The notes under the pieces: generated by a model
What the model was told of the DNA's origin: nothing
Seen by the model: only the letters and a program-made list of their open reading frames with translations
Database searches by the model: none
NCBI RefSeq assembly: GCF_012641185.1
Contig: NZ_JAAXLK010000004.1
Location: 79,655 to 143,654 of the forward strand
From: Levilactobacillus tujiorum
Lineage (GTDB): Bacteria > Bacillota > Bacilli > Lactobacillales > Lactobacillaceae
DNA: 64,000 bases
Direction: 5' to 3'
Part shown: positions 1 through 9,399 of the stretch, in pieces
How positions within the stretch are numbered: position 1 is the stretch's first letter
Layout: every line of letters starts with the position of its first letter
Program-made: the position numbers and the translations under genes

Positions 1-1
1 G

Positions 2-1270
2 GTGGTTACGCCGGCAGCTGCGAAGCCGCAATCGACGCGAACTACCATGACGGGTGAACATTCTAAACCACAACTAATGAATGAAATTAAGCACACCACG
101 GAGATGCGGGTCAAAACGCAAATGAACGAGTTGAACCGGGTCTTGGGTGGCGGTATCGTCCCAGGATCATTAATTCTCATCGGCGGTGATCCAGGGATTG
201 GAAAGTCAACCCTACTTTTGCAAGTCTCTGGTCAACTGAGTGCCACTGGTGGTAAGGTTCTTTATGTGTCGGGGGAAGAAAGTGCCTCGCAGATTAAGAT
301 GCGGGCGGATCGCTTAGTCGTGAACAGCGATCACCTTTACCTCTATCCGGAAACGGATATGGCCAGCATCCGGGCTAACATTGAAGAAATGCAGCCTGAT
401 TACGTGGTGATTGACTCCGTCCAAACCATGCAGGCACCGGGCATTGAATCGGCCATCGGCTCAGTCTCACAGATTCGAGCCGTTACCGGTGAATTGATGC
501 AGATTGCCAAGACCAACGGCATCACGATCTTCGTGGTGGGCCATGTGACTAAGGGCGGCGCGATCGCCGGTCCTAAGATTCTGGAACACATGGTGGATAC
601 GGTGCTGTACTTTGAAGGGGATTTACACCACACGTACCGGATCTTACGGGCGGTTAAGAACCGGTTCGGGTCGACCAACGAATTGGGAATCTTTGAGATG
701 CGTGAGGGCGGCCTCTATGAGGTGGCCAATCCGTCGGAGATTTTCCTTGAGGAGCGGTTGCAGGATGCTACCGGATCAGCCATCGTGGTCTCGATGGAAG
801 GGACCCGGCCCATCTTGGTCGAAGTTCAGGCGTTAATTTCGCCTTCAGTCTTTGGCAACGCGCAACGGACGTCTAGTGGTTTGGACCGTAATAGAGTTGC
901 GCTATTGATGGCGGTACTGGAGAAACGGGCCAACTTGATGCTCCAAAATCAGGACGCCTTCTTAAAGGCAGCTGGTGGAGTCAAGCTGGACGAACCCGCG
1001 ATTGACTTGGCGATTGCCATGAGTATTGCTTCAAGTTATCGTGACATGGCTACCCAACCCAGCGATTGTTTCGTGGGAGAAGTGGGTCTGACGGGTGAGA
1101 TTCGGCGAGTCAGTCGGATCGAGTCGCGGGTCGCTGAGGCTAAGAAGTTAGGCTTCAAGCGAATTTTTGTCCCGAAGAACAATATGCAAGGCTGGAATCC
1201 ACCAGCTGGTATTAAAGTCGTCGGGGTCTCCACACTACGACAAGCACTCAAACTGGCACTGGATATTTAA
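2..1270 (+). CDS. radA: DNA repair protein RadA, 5'-truncated by window edge
   Basis: RadA is a RecA-like ATPase that promotes branch migration during recombinational repair. Visible are Walker A ([10 protein letters not shown], about residue 61), the RadA-specific KNRFGS motif (about residue 218) and a C-terminal Lon-protease-like domain from about residue 310. The family's N-terminal zinc finger (two CxxC pairs) is missing and the frame is open to the first base, so the gene starts left of the window; the GTG at base 2 is not a credible start. About 70 bp downstream lies a PIN/TRAM gene, the usual order in lactobacilli and bacilli. Identity is secure; only the start is unknown. Confidence 0.96.
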   Translation: MVTPAAAKPQSTRTTMTGEHSKPQLMNEIKHTTEMRVKTQMNELNRVLGGGIVPGSLILIGGDPGIGKSTLLLQVSGQLSATGGKVLYVSGEESASQIKMRADRLVVNSDHLYLYPETDMASIRANIEEMQPDYVVIDSVQTMQAPGIESAIGSVSQIRAVTGELMQIAKTNGITIFVVGHVTKGGAIAGPKILEHMVDTVLYFEGDLHHTYRILRAVKNRFGSTNELGIFEMREGGLYEVANPSEIFLEERLQDATGSAIVVSMEGTRPILVEVQALISPSVFGNAQRTSSGLDRNRVALLMAVLEKRANLMLQNQDAFLKAAGGVKLDEPAIDLAIAMSIASSYRDMATQPSDCFVGEVGLTGEIRRVSRIESRVAEAKKLGFKRIFVPKNNMQGWNPPAGIKVVGVSTLRQALKLALDI

Positions 1271-1341
1271 GACGTTAACGATTTAAACCATCGCCTAATT
1301 GGTTGACTTGATAATATTAACTTGTGAAGGGAGGTGAATGT

Positions 1342-2517
1342 ATGCGTAAGAAAACAGTTATTCTCGTGATTTTTGCTATCTTAGGAGGTGTCATGGGTGC
1401 CGCCTATCTTTCCCGTTTTTGGCACGTAATTGGGATGAACAGTCCGTTAGTTGACAATGTCTTAGTGAACATTTTAATTGGTGCAATTATTTTTCTTATT
1501 TTGGGCGTGTTGTTTGCCGGACTGATTATGCGCGTTGTGGGTAAGTTGGAAGCTTACCTGAATCGCCAGAACCCGATGACAATTCTCTTTGGAAGCTTAG
1601 GGGCGATCATTAGTTTAGCCTTAGCCCTGTTAATCTCGTCATTTCTCTTCCGGGTACCTTCATTCTTTATTGGAACCGTGATTCCCTGGATCTTGATGCT
1701 CTTATTCGGGTATCTAGGATTTCGGATTGGGACGCGGTTGAGTAAGATTCGGGTGGATGAATGGCGTAAGTTGTTCCAATCGCGGAGTAAGAAGACGAGT
1801 GAGGAAGACGCTAAGAAGGTCATTGATAAGCCGACCGAACCGAACTTCCACCACTACAAGATTTTGGATACCAACATTTTAATTGATGGCCGGATCTATG
1901 ATTTGGCGAAGACGGGGTTCCTGGAAGGGACGTTGTTAGTCCCCAACTTTGTGCTCTATGAATTGCAATATATCGCTGATTCCAGCGATTCGATCAAGCG
2001 AGTGCGGGGTCGGCGAGGGCTGGATATTTTAAACAAATTGCAGAATGAAAACATCATGCCCATCGAAATGTACGAGGGCGACTTCGAGGATATTCCCGAA
2101 GTCGACAGCAAGTTGATTCGACTGGCGAAAGAAAATGGTGGGGTCATTGTCACCAACGATTACAATTTGAATAAAGTGATCCAATTCCAAAATGTCCAGG
2201 TGCTCAACATCAACTCGCTGGCTAACGCGTTGAAACCGCGGGTTATTCCGGGTGAGAACTTGCACGTGATGGTCGTGAAGAATGGGACCGAGCGGCAGCA
2301 AGGGGTGGCTTACCTCGATGACGGCACAATGGTCGTGGTTGAAGATGGTAAGTATTTCATCAACAAACAGTTAGACGTTGTGGTGACGAGTGCGATCCAG
2401 ACCGATGCTGGACGAATGATCTTTGCTAAACCCGTGCATTCTAGTCGAAACATTGAAGAGGATGCCAATAAGAAATCTGGCAATAAATCTGGTAACAAGG
2501 CTAAACGGTCACGGTAA
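1342..2517 (+). CDS. Membrane-anchored PIN/TRAM domain protein (YacL type)
   Basis: 391 aa. Four hydrophobic segments occupy about the first 125 residues. A PIN nuclease domain follows (ILDTNILIDGRIYDL from about residue 174, later acidic residues in VDSKLIRLA and VTNDYNLN), then a TRAM RNA-binding domain (about residues 300-360) and a basic Lys/Asn tail. This matches B. subtilis YacL, a presumed membrane-associated RNase of unknown substrate. I chose ATG 1342 because GGGAGGTGA sits immediately upstream; an in-frame GTG at 1324 would lie before that ribosome site. The radA-PIN/TRAM-gltX order is conserved in related bacteria. Nuclease activity is inferred from the domain only. Confidence 0.93.
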   Translation: MRKKTVILVIFAILGGVMGAAYLSRFWHVIGMNSPLVDNVLVNILIGAIIFLILGVLFAGLIMRVVGKLEAYLNRQNPMTILFGSLGAIISLALALLISSFLFRVPSFFIGTVIPWILMLLFGYLGFRIGTRLSKIRVDEWRKLFQSRSKKTSEEDAKKVIDKPTEPNFHHYKILDTNILIDGRIYDLAKTGFLEGTLLVPNFVLYELQYIADSSDSIKRVRGRRGLDILNKLQNENIMPIEMYEGDFEDIPEVDSKLIRLAKENGGVIVTNDYNLNKVIQFQNVQVLNINSLANALKPRVIPGENLHVMVVKNGTERQQGVAYLDDGTMVVVEDGKYFINKQLDVVVTSAIQTDAGRMIFAKPVHSSRNIEEDANKKSGNKSGNKAKRSR

Positions 2518-2665
2518 GCGACGAGATCTGAATGAAATTCAGAAAGATTAAGGGCCATACCTTTATTTTTCCGGTCCTACATTGTACACTAAGAGCAATG
2601 TGTCATGTCCTAGATGACAGTTAACACCTAAAATACGTAAATATGGAGAAAGAGGCGCAAACGTT

Positions 2666-4156
2666 TTGGCGAAAAATTCAATTCGGGTTCGGTACGCACC
2701 GAGTCCTACCGGTCATTTGCACATTGGTAATGCCCGGACAGCGATCTTTAATTACTTATTTGCCCGGCACAACAAGGGTAAATTTATCATCAGAATCGAA
2801 GACACCGATACGAAGCGGAACATCGCGGATGGTGAAAGAAGCCAGCTTGAAAATCTCAAGTGGCTGGGTTTGGATTGGGATGAAGGTCCTGATGTCGGTG
2901 GTGACTACGGTCCTTACCGTCAATCCGAACGTCGCGAGATCTACACGCCATTAATTCAACAATTGATGGACGAAGGTAAGGCTTACGAATCTTACCGGAC
3001 TGAAGATGAACTTCAAGCCGATCGGGAAGCGCAAAAAGCGAACGGCGAAATGCCCCACTACGAATATGAATATGCTGGAATGTCCGACGAAGAACGCCAA
3101 GCTGCGATTGACGCTGCGAAGGCTAAGGGCTTGAAGCCAGTTATTCGTTTCCGCGTGCCTAAGGATAAGGTTTACGCATGGGATGACATGGTGAAGGGCA
3201 ACGTGTCCTTCAACTCCGATACGATTGGTGGGGACTTTGTCATCGCCAAGCGTGATGGCATGCCAACGTACAACTTTGCCGTAGTCGTGGATGATCACAA
3301 GATGGCGATCAGCCACGTCTTCCGTGGGGATGACCACGTGGCCAACACCCCTAAGCAATTGATGATCTACGAAGCCTTTGGTTGGGAAGCACCTAAGTTC
3401 GGCCACATGAGCTTGATCATCAGCAAGGATACGGGGAAGAAGTTATCCAAGCGTGACGAATCCGTTCTGCAATTCATCGAACAATACCGTGACTTGGGTT
3501 ACTTGCCAGAAGCCATGTTCAACTTCATCTTGTTGTTGGGCTGGTCACCAGTGGGTGAAGATGAAATCTTCACGCGCAAACAGTTCATCAAGATGTATGA
3601 TGAAACGCGTTTGAGTAAGTCACCAGCAACCTTTGATGGCGACAAGTTGGAATGGATTAACAACCGTTACGTCAAGGACGCCGATGACAGTACGATCATG
3701 GATTTGGCCTTGAAGCAATTAATTAAGGCTGGGAACATTCCCGCTAACCCAGATACCAGTACGATCGAATGGTCACGTCAGTTGATTAACCTCTACAAGC
3801 GTCAAATGAGCTACATGGCGCAAATCAACGATATGGCTTCCGTCTTCTTTGAAGAACCAGAACAAGTGACTGGCGATGCTTTGGCAGAAATCAGCAACGA
3901 AACCGCACCGGTTGTGTTGAAGGCTTTTGCTGAAGAAATCGAAAAGCTTGATTTGTTTGATTCCGTTGAAATCTTCCACGTGATCAAGCGTGTTCAAGCC
4001 AAGACAGGCATTAAGGGACGTCAATTATGGATGCCAATCCGAATTGCGGTTACCCATGAAATGCACGGTCCAGAATTACCAGAATCTATCGAATTAGTGG
4101 GTCGTAAGACGGCCTTACAACACATTCACCAAACGTTAGCACAAATTGAAGGTTAA
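2666..4156 (+). CDS. gltX: Glutamate--tRNA ligase
   Basis: 496 aa class I aminoacyl-tRNA synthetase that charges tRNA-Glu; in Firmicutes the enzyme usually also misacylates tRNA-Gln for the GatCAB pathway. The HIGH-type motif [13 protein letters not shown] is at residues 11-23 and a KLSKR form of the KMSKS loop near residue 259. Length is normal for the family. The start is TTG at 2666, preceded by GAAAGAGG about 10 bases upstream; the protein begins [14 protein letters not shown] as expected. A strong terminator follows at 4170-4209, so it is probably transcribed separately from cysS. Confidence 0.97.
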   Translation: MAKNSIRVRYAPSPTGHLHIGNARTAIFNYLFARHNKGKFIIRIEDTDTKRNIADGERSQLENLKWLGLDWDEGPDVGGDYGPYRQSERREIYTPLIQQLMDEGKAYESYRTEDELQADREAQKANGEMPHYEYEYAGMSDEERQAAIDAAKAKGLKPVIRFRVPKDKVYAWDDMVKGNVSFNSDTIGGDFVIAKRDGMPTYNFAVVVDDHKMAISHVFRGDDHVANTPKQLMIYEAFGWEAPKFGHMSLIISKDTGKKLSKRDESVLQFIEQYRDLGYLPEAMFNFILLLGWSPVGEDEIFTRKQFIKMYDETRLSKSPATFDGDKLEWINNRYVKDADDSTIMDLALKQLIKAGNIPANPDTSTIEWSRQLINLYKRQMSYMAQINDMASVFFEEPEQVTGDALAEISNETAPVVLKAFAEEIEKLDLFDSVEIFHVIKRVQAKTGIKGRQLWMPIRIAVTHEMHGPELPESIELVGRKTALQHIHQTLAQIEG

Positions 4157-4169
4157 TGATTTGGTAAAG

Positions 4170-4209
4170 AAGCCGAATGAGGGGCATTAGCCACCCATTC
4201 GGCTTTTTG
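4170..4209 (+). terminator. Intrinsic terminator of gltX
   Basis: The stem AGCCGAATG...CATTCGGCT is followed directly by TTTTT. It lies just after the gltX stop codon. Confidence 0.9.
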
Positions 4210-4211
4210 CT

Positions 4212-4233
4212 AACCGGTTGGGTATGCTACAAT
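4212..4233 (+). promoter_or_regulatory. Probable cysS promoter -10 region
   Basis: TACAAT at 4228-4233 is a good -10 box behind the gltX terminator. The -35 is poor. The start point would leave a cysS leader of about 155 nt. Confidence 0.5.
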
Positions 4234-4239
4234 GGAGCT

Positions 4240-4397
4240 AACTCATTCGATGTGCCGGCTTGTCCCTGTTTTAGCGCCACAAGCCGTGTTCCTTGGTGGT
4301 CCAATCCTTAACTGACGCTGGATTAAGGCGTTCAGAATGGGTCACCACTGTCGAAACGAAGAAGACTATAAATAAGTTACGCGAAAGGAGCCTCGCG
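4240..4397 (+). other. cysS 5' leader with inverted repeats
   Basis: This long untranslated stretch contains complementary segments: CCTTAA...TTAAGG around 4311-4328, and TGGTGGTCC near 4300 against GGGTCACCA near 4339. It has no T-box signature (no GGGTGGNACC) and no terminator before cysS. Whether it regulates cysS is unknown. Confidence 0.35.
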
Positions 4398-5810
4398 ATG
4401 CTCAAAGTGTTTAATACCATGACTCGCCAAAAAGAAACGTTTGAACCCATTACTCCCGGAGTGGTCAACATGTACGTCTGTGGCCCGACCGTTTACAACT
4501 ACATTCATATTGGGAATGCGCGGAGTGCAATTGCGTTCGATACGATTCGGCGGTATCTCGAATATCGCGGTTATCAAGTGAAGTATGTATCCAATTTTAC
4601 CGACGTTGATGACAAGATGATTAATCAAGCCAAAAAATTAAAGATTACGGTTGCCGAGTTGGGCGATCGGTTTATTCAAGCGTTCAAGGAAGACACCGCA
4701 GCGTTGAATATCGAACCCGCTACGGCTAATCCGCGGGCGACGGAGCATATTCCCGAAATCATTTCGTTTGTTCAAACGCTGATTGATAAGGGGTATGCCT
4801 ATCCAGTTGATGGGGATGTTTATTACCGGGCGCACAAGTTTGCCCACTATGGTGAACTGTCTCATCAAAATTTGGATGAATTAGAAGAAGGGGCCTCGCA
4901 GCACACCGCCGACGAAGAAACGGCACGGAAGGAAGATCCCGTGGACTTTGCTTTGTGGAAGGGTGCCAAGCCGGGTGAAATCTCCTGGCCGTCTCCTTGG
5001 GGAGCTGGCCGACCGGGGTGGCACATTGAATGCTCAGTGATGTCGACCCACTACCTTGGTGATACCTTTGACATTCACGGTGGCGGCGAGGACTTAACTT
5101 TCCCCCACCATGAAAATGAAATTGCTCAGAGTGAAGCAAAGACGGGCAAGACCTTCGTGCACTACTGGTTACACAATGGGTTCGTCACGGTTGGTGATGA
5201 AAACGAAAAGATGAGTAAGTCGTTGGGCAACTTTGTCACCGTTCATGATATCTTGAAGACGGTGGATCCCCAAACGTTGCGGTTCTTCATGGCAACGACC
5301 CAGTACCGTCGGCCAATTCAGTACAGTCAACGGAATCTGGACACGGCTGAACGCAACTTACAGCGGTTGCAGACGGCCTACGACAATATGGGCTATCGTC
5401 TGAAGGATGCTGAAGATGGCAACGATCCTAAGGTGGAACAGGAGACGCGGCAAATTATTGCGGATTATAATGATGCGATGGACGATGACTTTAATGTTCA
5501 AAATGGGGTTGCGGAAGTCCATGAGCTCGCGCGGTTAGGGAATGTCTACGCGGAACGGCCAGTCGTCTTCAGTGGCACGCTGACCTTTATTCGCCAGACG
5601 CTGACTGATTTGCTAGGCGTATTTGGCGTGAAATTAGCAGCGGCAGCGACGTTGGACGACGATCGGATTCAAAAGTTAATTGATGAACGGTTGGCTGCGC
5701 GTCAGAACAGAAACTTTGAACGTAGCGATGAGATTCGTGAACAATTGAAAAATCAAGGAATTATCTTGGAAGACACGCCGCAAGGGACGCGTTGGAGAAA
5801 GGAAAATTAA
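4398..5810 (+). CDS. cysS: Cysteine--tRNA ligase
   Basis: 470 aa class I synthetase for tRNA-Cys. It has the zinc-binding Cys in VCGPTVYNY, the HIGH motif (HIGNAR, about residue 37), a further zinc site in WHIECS and the KMSKS loop (about residue 271). The start is ATG 4398 with AAAGGAG nine bases upstream; the frame is open further 5' but those residues do not belong to the family. The TAA stop shares one base with the next ATG (mrnC), so the two are translationally coupled. In many Firmicutes cysE lies between gltX and cysS; it is absent here. Confidence 0.97.
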   Translation: MLKVFNTMTRQKETFEPITPGVVNMYVCGPTVYNYIHIGNARSAIAFDTIRRYLEYRGYQVKYVSNFTDVDDKMINQAKKLKITVAELGDRFIQAFKEDTAALNIEPATANPRATEHIPEIISFVQTLIDKGYAYPVDGDVYYRAHKFAHYGELSHQNLDELEEGASQHTADEETARKEDPVDFALWKGAKPGEISWPSPWGAGRPGWHIECSVMSTHYLGDTFDIHGGGEDLTFPHHENEIAQSEAKTGKTFVHYWLHNGFVTVGDENEKMSKSLGNFVTVHDILKTVDPQTLRFFMATTQYRRPIQYSQRNLDTAERNLQRLQTAYDNMGYRLKDAEDGNDPKVEQETRQIIADYNDAMDDDFNVQNGVAEVHELARLGNVYAERPVVFSGTLTFIRQTLTDLLGVFGVKLAAAATLDDDRIQKLIDERLAARQNRNFERSDEIREQLKNQGIILEDTPQGTRWRKEN

Positions 5811-6229
5811 TGACTGAACAGACAGAACAAGTCGATTTTCGACAGTTAAACGGGGTGGCGTTGGCCTACATGGGAGATGCCGCTTATGAGGTAATCATTC
5901 GGCAACACTTGATTGCGGAGGGCTTAGCTAAACCCAATCATTTGCAGAAGAAGGCCACGCACTATGTTTCGGCCAAGGCCCAGGCTGCGCTGATTGATCT
6001 GATGGAAACTGATGATATCTTGAGTGATGAAGAGTGGACGATGTTCAAACGCGGGCGGAATGCTAAGAGCTACACCCACGCGAAGAATACGGACGTGGTG
6101 ACGTATCGCATTTCAACTGGGTTTGAAGCGCTGATGGGCTACCTGGCCCTCAGTGGCTGTCAAGACCGGGTGAATGAATTAGGTAAATGGTGCATTGAAC
6201 AAGTGGAAGCGGGGCGAACTGAGAAATGA
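5810..6229 (+). CDS. mrnC: Mini-ribonuclease 3
   Basis: 139 aa RNase III-like endonuclease without the dsRNA-binding domain. The family matures 23S rRNA ends. The catalytic-type sequence [20 protein letters not shown] near the N terminus and [12 protein letters not shown] at the C terminus are characteristic. The ATG overlaps the cysS stop by one base, with GGAGAAAGGA upstream; the end overlaps rlmB by ATGA. The cysS-mrnC-rlmB-yacP order is the standard bacillar operon, so these four genes are probably cotranscribed. Confidence 0.95.
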   Translation: MTEQTEQVDFRQLNGVALAYMGDAAYEVIIRQHLIAEGLAKPNHLQKKATHYVSAKAQAALIDLMETDDILSDEEWTMFKRGRNAKSYTHAKNTDVVTYRISTGFEALMGYLALSGCQDRVNELGKWCIEQVEAGRTEK

Positions 6230-6993
6230 GACCAGAATCAGACAATGATAGCGCAAATGACTTTGTGATTGGCCGTCACCCAGCGGTCGCGGCGTTACGC
6301 AGCCAACAGACCATTAACAAGGTTTTCTTGCAGAGCGGCTTGAAGGCCGAAGCAATTGATGAGATTCGGCAATTGGCTAAGAAACGCCATTTGGTCATCT
6401 CTGAAGTGCCCAAGCAGAAGCTGGATCAACTGACGGATCATCAAAACCATCAAGGGGTGGCCCTAGGCGTTGCGGCCTTTGAATATGCTAGCATCGATGA
6501 TTTGTTTGCTAAAGCCGAAGCTGCTGGTGAAGCACCGTTCTTCCTGATTTTGGATGGGGTGGAAGACCCACATAATCTGGGTTCAATCCTCAGAACGGCT
6601 GATGCCAGCGGGGTGCACGGTATTATTATTCCCAAACGTCGGGCGGTCGGCCTGACGTCTACGGTAGCCAAGACATCGACTGGTGCGATTGAAACGGTGC
6701 CAGTGGCGCGGGTGACTAACCTCGTGAACACGGTCCATGATCTGAAGGAACGTGGCATGTGGATCTTTGGGACGGATATGTCCGGCACTGACTACCGTGA
6801 TTGGAACGCTAAGGGTGCTGTGGGCTTGATCATTGGTAATGAAGGCAAGGGGATTTCCCGGCTACTAAAGGAAACGGTCGATGAGATGTTGACTATTCCA
6901 ATGGTTGGTTCGGTGCAGAGCCTGAATGCCAGCGTTGCCGCTGGTCTCCTGATGTACCAAGGCTTTAGCTCACGGCATCCGGTACAACACTGA
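6226..6993 (+). CDS. rlmB: 23S rRNA (guanosine-2'-O-)-methyltransferase RlmB (TrmH family)
   Basis: 255 aa SPOUT methyltransferase. An N-terminal substrate-binding domain ([12 protein letters not shown], about residues 13-80) is followed by the knotted SpoU domain with [18 protein letters not shown] (about residue 107), [13 protein letters not shown] (about residue 202) and the S-adenosylmethionine-binding SLNASVAAG near the C terminus. The likely target is G2251 of 23S rRNA, by homology to RlmB/YacO. It starts at the ATGA overlap with mrnC. The exact nucleotide target is inferred. Confidence 0.92.
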   Translation: MRPESDNDSANDFVIGRHPAVAALRSQQTINKVFLQSGLKAEAIDEIRQLAKKRHLVISEVPKQKLDQLTDHQNHQGVALGVAAFEYASIDDLFAKAEAAGEAPFFLILDGVEDPHNLGSILRTADASGVHGIIIPKRRAVGLTSTVAKTSTGAIETVPVARVTNLVNTVHDLKERGMWIFGTDMSGTDYRDWNAKGAVGLIIGNEGKGISRLLKETVDEMLTIPMVGSVQSLNASVAAGLLMYQGFSSRHPVQH

Positions 6994-7015
6994 ACGAAGG
7001 GATGAGCGTGGGAAA

Positions 7016-7567
7016 ATGAAAGAAGATATTCTGATTGTCGACGCCTATAATATGATCGGCAACTGGCCCAAGCTCAACCGATTAAAGCTTAGTGATCGGT
7101 TACCAGAGGCCAGAGACCTGCTCCTGACCATGTTGGCCAATTATAAGAAGCTCCGTGATACCTCGATTACCGTGGTCTTTGATGCGATGTATGTGCCCGG
7201 AATTTCCAAGAGTTACCAGCAATTTGATCTGGAAGTTGTGTGGACCAATCGGGACGAGACTGCCGATAGTTACATTGAACGAATCGCGAAGGAACGGCAA
7301 ACCCGCTTTACGCAGGTCACCGTTGCGACGAGTGATCAGGCGGAACAGTGGACGATCTTTTCTGAAGGGGCTCTCCGGATTCCGGCTGGTGAACTGCTCC
7401 GCGATATTGAACGGGCGCAAAATGAAGTGAAGCAAACGGCCCGCGAATTTGCCGATAAAGGGCTGGTGCGTAAATCGCCGTGGAATGATCAACAGTTGTT
7501 TAAGCTGGAGAAATTGCGCGATGAGATGATGGCCCAACCGGACCGGCCTAAGAAGCCGAAACACTAA
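7016..7567 (+). CDS. yacP: NYN-domain ribosome-associated endoribonuclease (YacP/Rae1)
   Basis: 183 aa NYN (PIN-like) nuclease. ILIVDAYNMIGNWP at residues 4-17, VVFDAMYVPG near residue 60 and VATSDQAEQ near residue 103 supply the acidic residues of the fold. The B. subtilis orthologue Rae1 cleaves mRNA in the ribosomal A site; the same role here is inferred. It follows rlmB by 22 bp and ends the operon, since a terminator begins 10 bp after the stop. The C terminus is rich in Lys/Pro. Confidence 0.92.
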   Translation: MKEDILIVDAYNMIGNWPKLNRLKLSDRLPEARDLLLTMLANYKKLRDTSITVVFDAMYVPGISKSYQQFDLEVVWTNRDETADSYIERIAKERQTRFTQVTVATSDQAEQWTIFSEGALRIPAGELLRDIERAQNEVKQTAREFADKGLVRKSPWNDQQLFKLEKLRDEMMAQPDRPKKPKH

Positions 7568-7576
7568 CGACGAAAG

Positions 7577-7630
7577 TAAGGACAGAATCGCTTTTCCTCG
7601 GGTGAGGGGAAAGGGATGCTGTCCTTTTTA
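7577..7630 (+). terminator. Intrinsic terminator of the cysS-yacP operon
   Basis: AAGGACAG...CTGTCCTTTTT, with an internal CCTC/GAGG hairpin. The left end of repeat copy A begins 10 bp later. Confidence 0.85.
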
Positions 7631-7639
7631 CTAGTAAAT

Positions 7640-8174
7640 CTAAAGGTTGAAACTTAAAAAGGCTCTGTAAAGGCCGCAACATTACGCTTGAATGATTGAA
7701 AAATAGATGATCTCTTCCGCCTTGCCGTTCGCCAAATTTGAGCTGGATCGCTGTGGGGAGGACGGCTAGAGCCATAGAGCGGTCTCTAGCCTCGCTTTGA
7801 ACCGAAGAACACGTGTCAAAGTCGCCATTTACCAAGGAAACCACTTGGTATATCCCACGGCTGAGCTCAAATTTAGCTCACTCTCGGCTACACAGAGATT
7901 GTCATCTATATTTGCCGAGTGCTGATGTACCAAGCGATTAAACCAATTTGTTAGTCAAAAAACTAGCTTAACCGGAGGAGAGCAGAGATGGAGCCAGCTG
8001 TGTCAACGGTGTTAGCCGATTCTTGGCTTACAGCGTGGGACGTGTTTGGAGATCGGTGAACTTCCGAGCTTCAAACCGAGCCGGAGGACCGCTTCTCAGG
8101 CCGCAGGCGTTCCCCACAGCAGGCGGAATCTCTGACAGCCGTAGGTGACGGGTTTAGACCCTTTCAACCTTTAG
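7640..8174 (+). repeat. Structured intergenic element, copy A (type I, forward)
   Basis: About 535 bp, filling most of the yacP-sigH gap. It is bounded by a perfect 13-bp terminal inverted repeat, CTAAAGGTTGAAA (7640-7652) and its complement (8162-8174). Outside it, TAGTAAAT and TAATAAAT match at 7 of 8 bases and may be a worn target duplication. Domain 1 (7733-7876) is closed by AAATTTGAGCT/AGCTCAAATTT and holds three hairpins: GGCTAGAG/CTCTAGCC, CTTTGA/TCAAAG and TTTACCAAG/CTTGGTATA. Domain 2 (7974-8135) has the same kind of plan in inverted orientation. It encodes no protein of credible length. Confidence 0.85.
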
Positions 8175-8260
8175 TAATAAATTTAAAATTAAACAGGCGT
8201 TCGCTCGGCCTACTGCCACCCCTCCTTTAGACTAAGGGTAAGCTTTCTAGGAGGGATTCT

Positions 8261-8830
8261 ATGACCGAACTTACTGATCAACAACTGCTCGCTTTAATCC
8301 GTCAATCGTTGGATTCACCAGCATTGTTAGTTCTATTTGACCGCTATCGCCCGGTTCTATATAAGCTTCAGCACCGCTACTTTATTCCCGGCTATGATCG
8401 TGATGATTGGGAACAAGAAGCCCTCTTGGTATTCTGCCGCGTGGCTCAGCGGTTTGAGGTGGCCCGGCAAAAGAGCTTTGGTGCCTTTTACCGCCAAGCG
8501 TTACGCTTTCGGGTGTACGATCTGATTCGGCGGGTGCAAACGAAGAAGCGCGTTGACGACCGCCAAGCAATTTCGTTAGAAGCCAATCGGACGTTTATCA
8601 GTGAGACCATTCGGGATGGACGGTGGTGTCTGGGGCAACGACTGGAGGTACAAGAGGCGGTCATCCAGTTGGCCCCGTTACTGTCACCAGTAGAACATGC
8701 CGTGTTCGGGGCCTTGTTGCGGGGACGTACGCTCCACACGATCAGTCAGGATCAACAGCTGTCGTTTGCCCAGACCACGCGCGCGGCGAATCGGAGCCGC
8801 CAGAAGTTGCGGCAACTCATGGCCGAGTGA
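8261..8830 (+). CDS. sigH: RNA polymerase sigma factor, SigH/ComX type
   Basis: 189 aa. The region 2 signature is visible (FDRYRPVLYKLQHRYF, then YDRDDWEQEALLVFCRVAQRFE, about residues 26-70), followed by FGAFYRQALRFRVYDLIRR and a weak region 4 (LSPVEHAVFGALLRGRTLHTIS, about residues 137-160). The position directly before rpmG-secE-nusG is that of sigH in Bacillus and of the sigH/comX-like factor of lactobacilli, where it can drive competence genes. comFA/comFC are present in this window (53258-55251). ATG follows AGGAGGGATTCT. Competence function is an inference. Confidence 0.9.
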   Translation: MTELTDQQLLALIRQSLDSPALLVLFDRYRPVLYKLQHRYFIPGYDRDDWEQEALLVFCRVAQRFEVARQKSFGAFYRQALRFRVYDLIRRVQTKKRVDDRQAISLEANRTFISETIRDGRWCLGQRLEVQEAVIQLAPLLSPVEHAVFGALLRGRTLHTISQDQQLSFAQTTRAANRSRQKLRQLMAE

Positions 8831-8904
8831 TTGACTGACAGTAGAGACCATGGTAAACTACATCAGTATGAGTTGAACATGATTTGATCAAAGGTGGTGG
8901 CAAG

Positions 8905-9054
8905 ATGGCTCAACGAAAGATTGCTTTGGCCTGCTCAGTATGTGGGTCGCGAAACTACACCATCACAGCAAGTGCAACCCGCACGAAGCGACTAGAGGTT
9001 ATGAAGTTTTGTAAGTATTGCGGTAAGCATACGCTGCACCGTGAAACACGTTAA
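8905..9054 (+). CDS. rpmG: 50S ribosomal protein L33 (zinc-ribbon form)
   Basis: 49 aa: [20 protein letters not shown]..., with CSVC and CKYC pairs, so this is the C+ zinc-binding L33 paralogue. ATG 8905 follows AAAGGTGGTGGCAAG. It sits between sigH and secE as in other Firmicutes. The gene is below the usual length cut-off for ORF calling but is unmistakable. Genomes that carry several L33 genes often replace the C+ form with a Cys-free one under zinc limitation; no Zur site is obvious here. Confidence 0.95.
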   Translation: MAQRKIALACSVCGSRNYTITASATRTKRLEVMKFCKYCGKHTLHRETR

Positions 9055-9100
9055 TTTGACTATTTGGTAGACAACATTTTACATTTTAGGAGGCAACACC

Positions 9101-9277
9101 ATGCGTTTATTCCGTTTCCTTAAAGCGGTCGGACAAGAAATGAAGCAGGTTTCTTGGCCTGGTCCTAAGCAAACTCGGCACGATACTGGCACTGTGATTG
9201 GGATCTCAATTTTATTCGCGATCTTCTTCGCAGTGGTTGATTGGGTCGTTCAATACGGCTTAAAGTTCATTGCCTAG
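9101..9277 (+). CDS. secE: Protein translocase subunit SecE
   Basis: 58 aa, single-membrane-span form. The amphipathic MRLFRFLKAVGQEMKQVSWP precedes one transmembrane helix (about residues 30-52, TGTVIGISILFAIFFAVVDW). The motif VSWP is the conserved SecE signature. SecE joins SecY and SecG in the protein-conducting channel; its motor gene secA is at 56691. ATG 9101 follows TTTTAGGAGGCAACACC. Short but certain. Confidence 0.96.
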   Translation: MRLFRFLKAVGQEMKQVSWPGPKQTRHDTGTVIGISILFAIFFAVVDWVVQYGLKFIA

Positions 9278-9282
9278 GTGAA

Positions 9283-9360
9283 TTTGTCGGTGGTCAAACG
9301 CGGCAAAATATGGTATATTGTTAGCAACGGGAACTTCGTGTATTTGCGGAGTTTTTTTAT
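9283..9360 (+). promoter_or_regulatory. Possible promoter plus terminator-like hairpin before nusG
   Basis: A -10-like TATATT near 9314 is followed by AACTTCG, an 8-base loop, CGGAGTT and a run of seven T. This hairpin could end secE transcripts or attenuate nusG; nusG starts 40 bp later. Confidence 0.5.
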
Positions 9361-9399
9361 TTTGGACGAAAAAGTCAATTAATTAAAGGAGTGCAACAC

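Noticed and set aside
4240..4397. T-box riboswitch before cysS
   Set aside because: No GGGTGGNACC element, no stem I signature and no terminator before the gene.
7548..7844. Minus-strand frame over the yacP end and copy A
   Set aside because: Overlaps a terminator and the element and has no ribosome site.
7640..8174. Interpretation of the repeats as group II intron, retron or HEARO/OMEGA RNA
   Set aside because: No reverse transcriptase or IsrB-like gene, no domain V hairpin, and the paired domain layout does not fit these RNAs as far as can be judged by eye.
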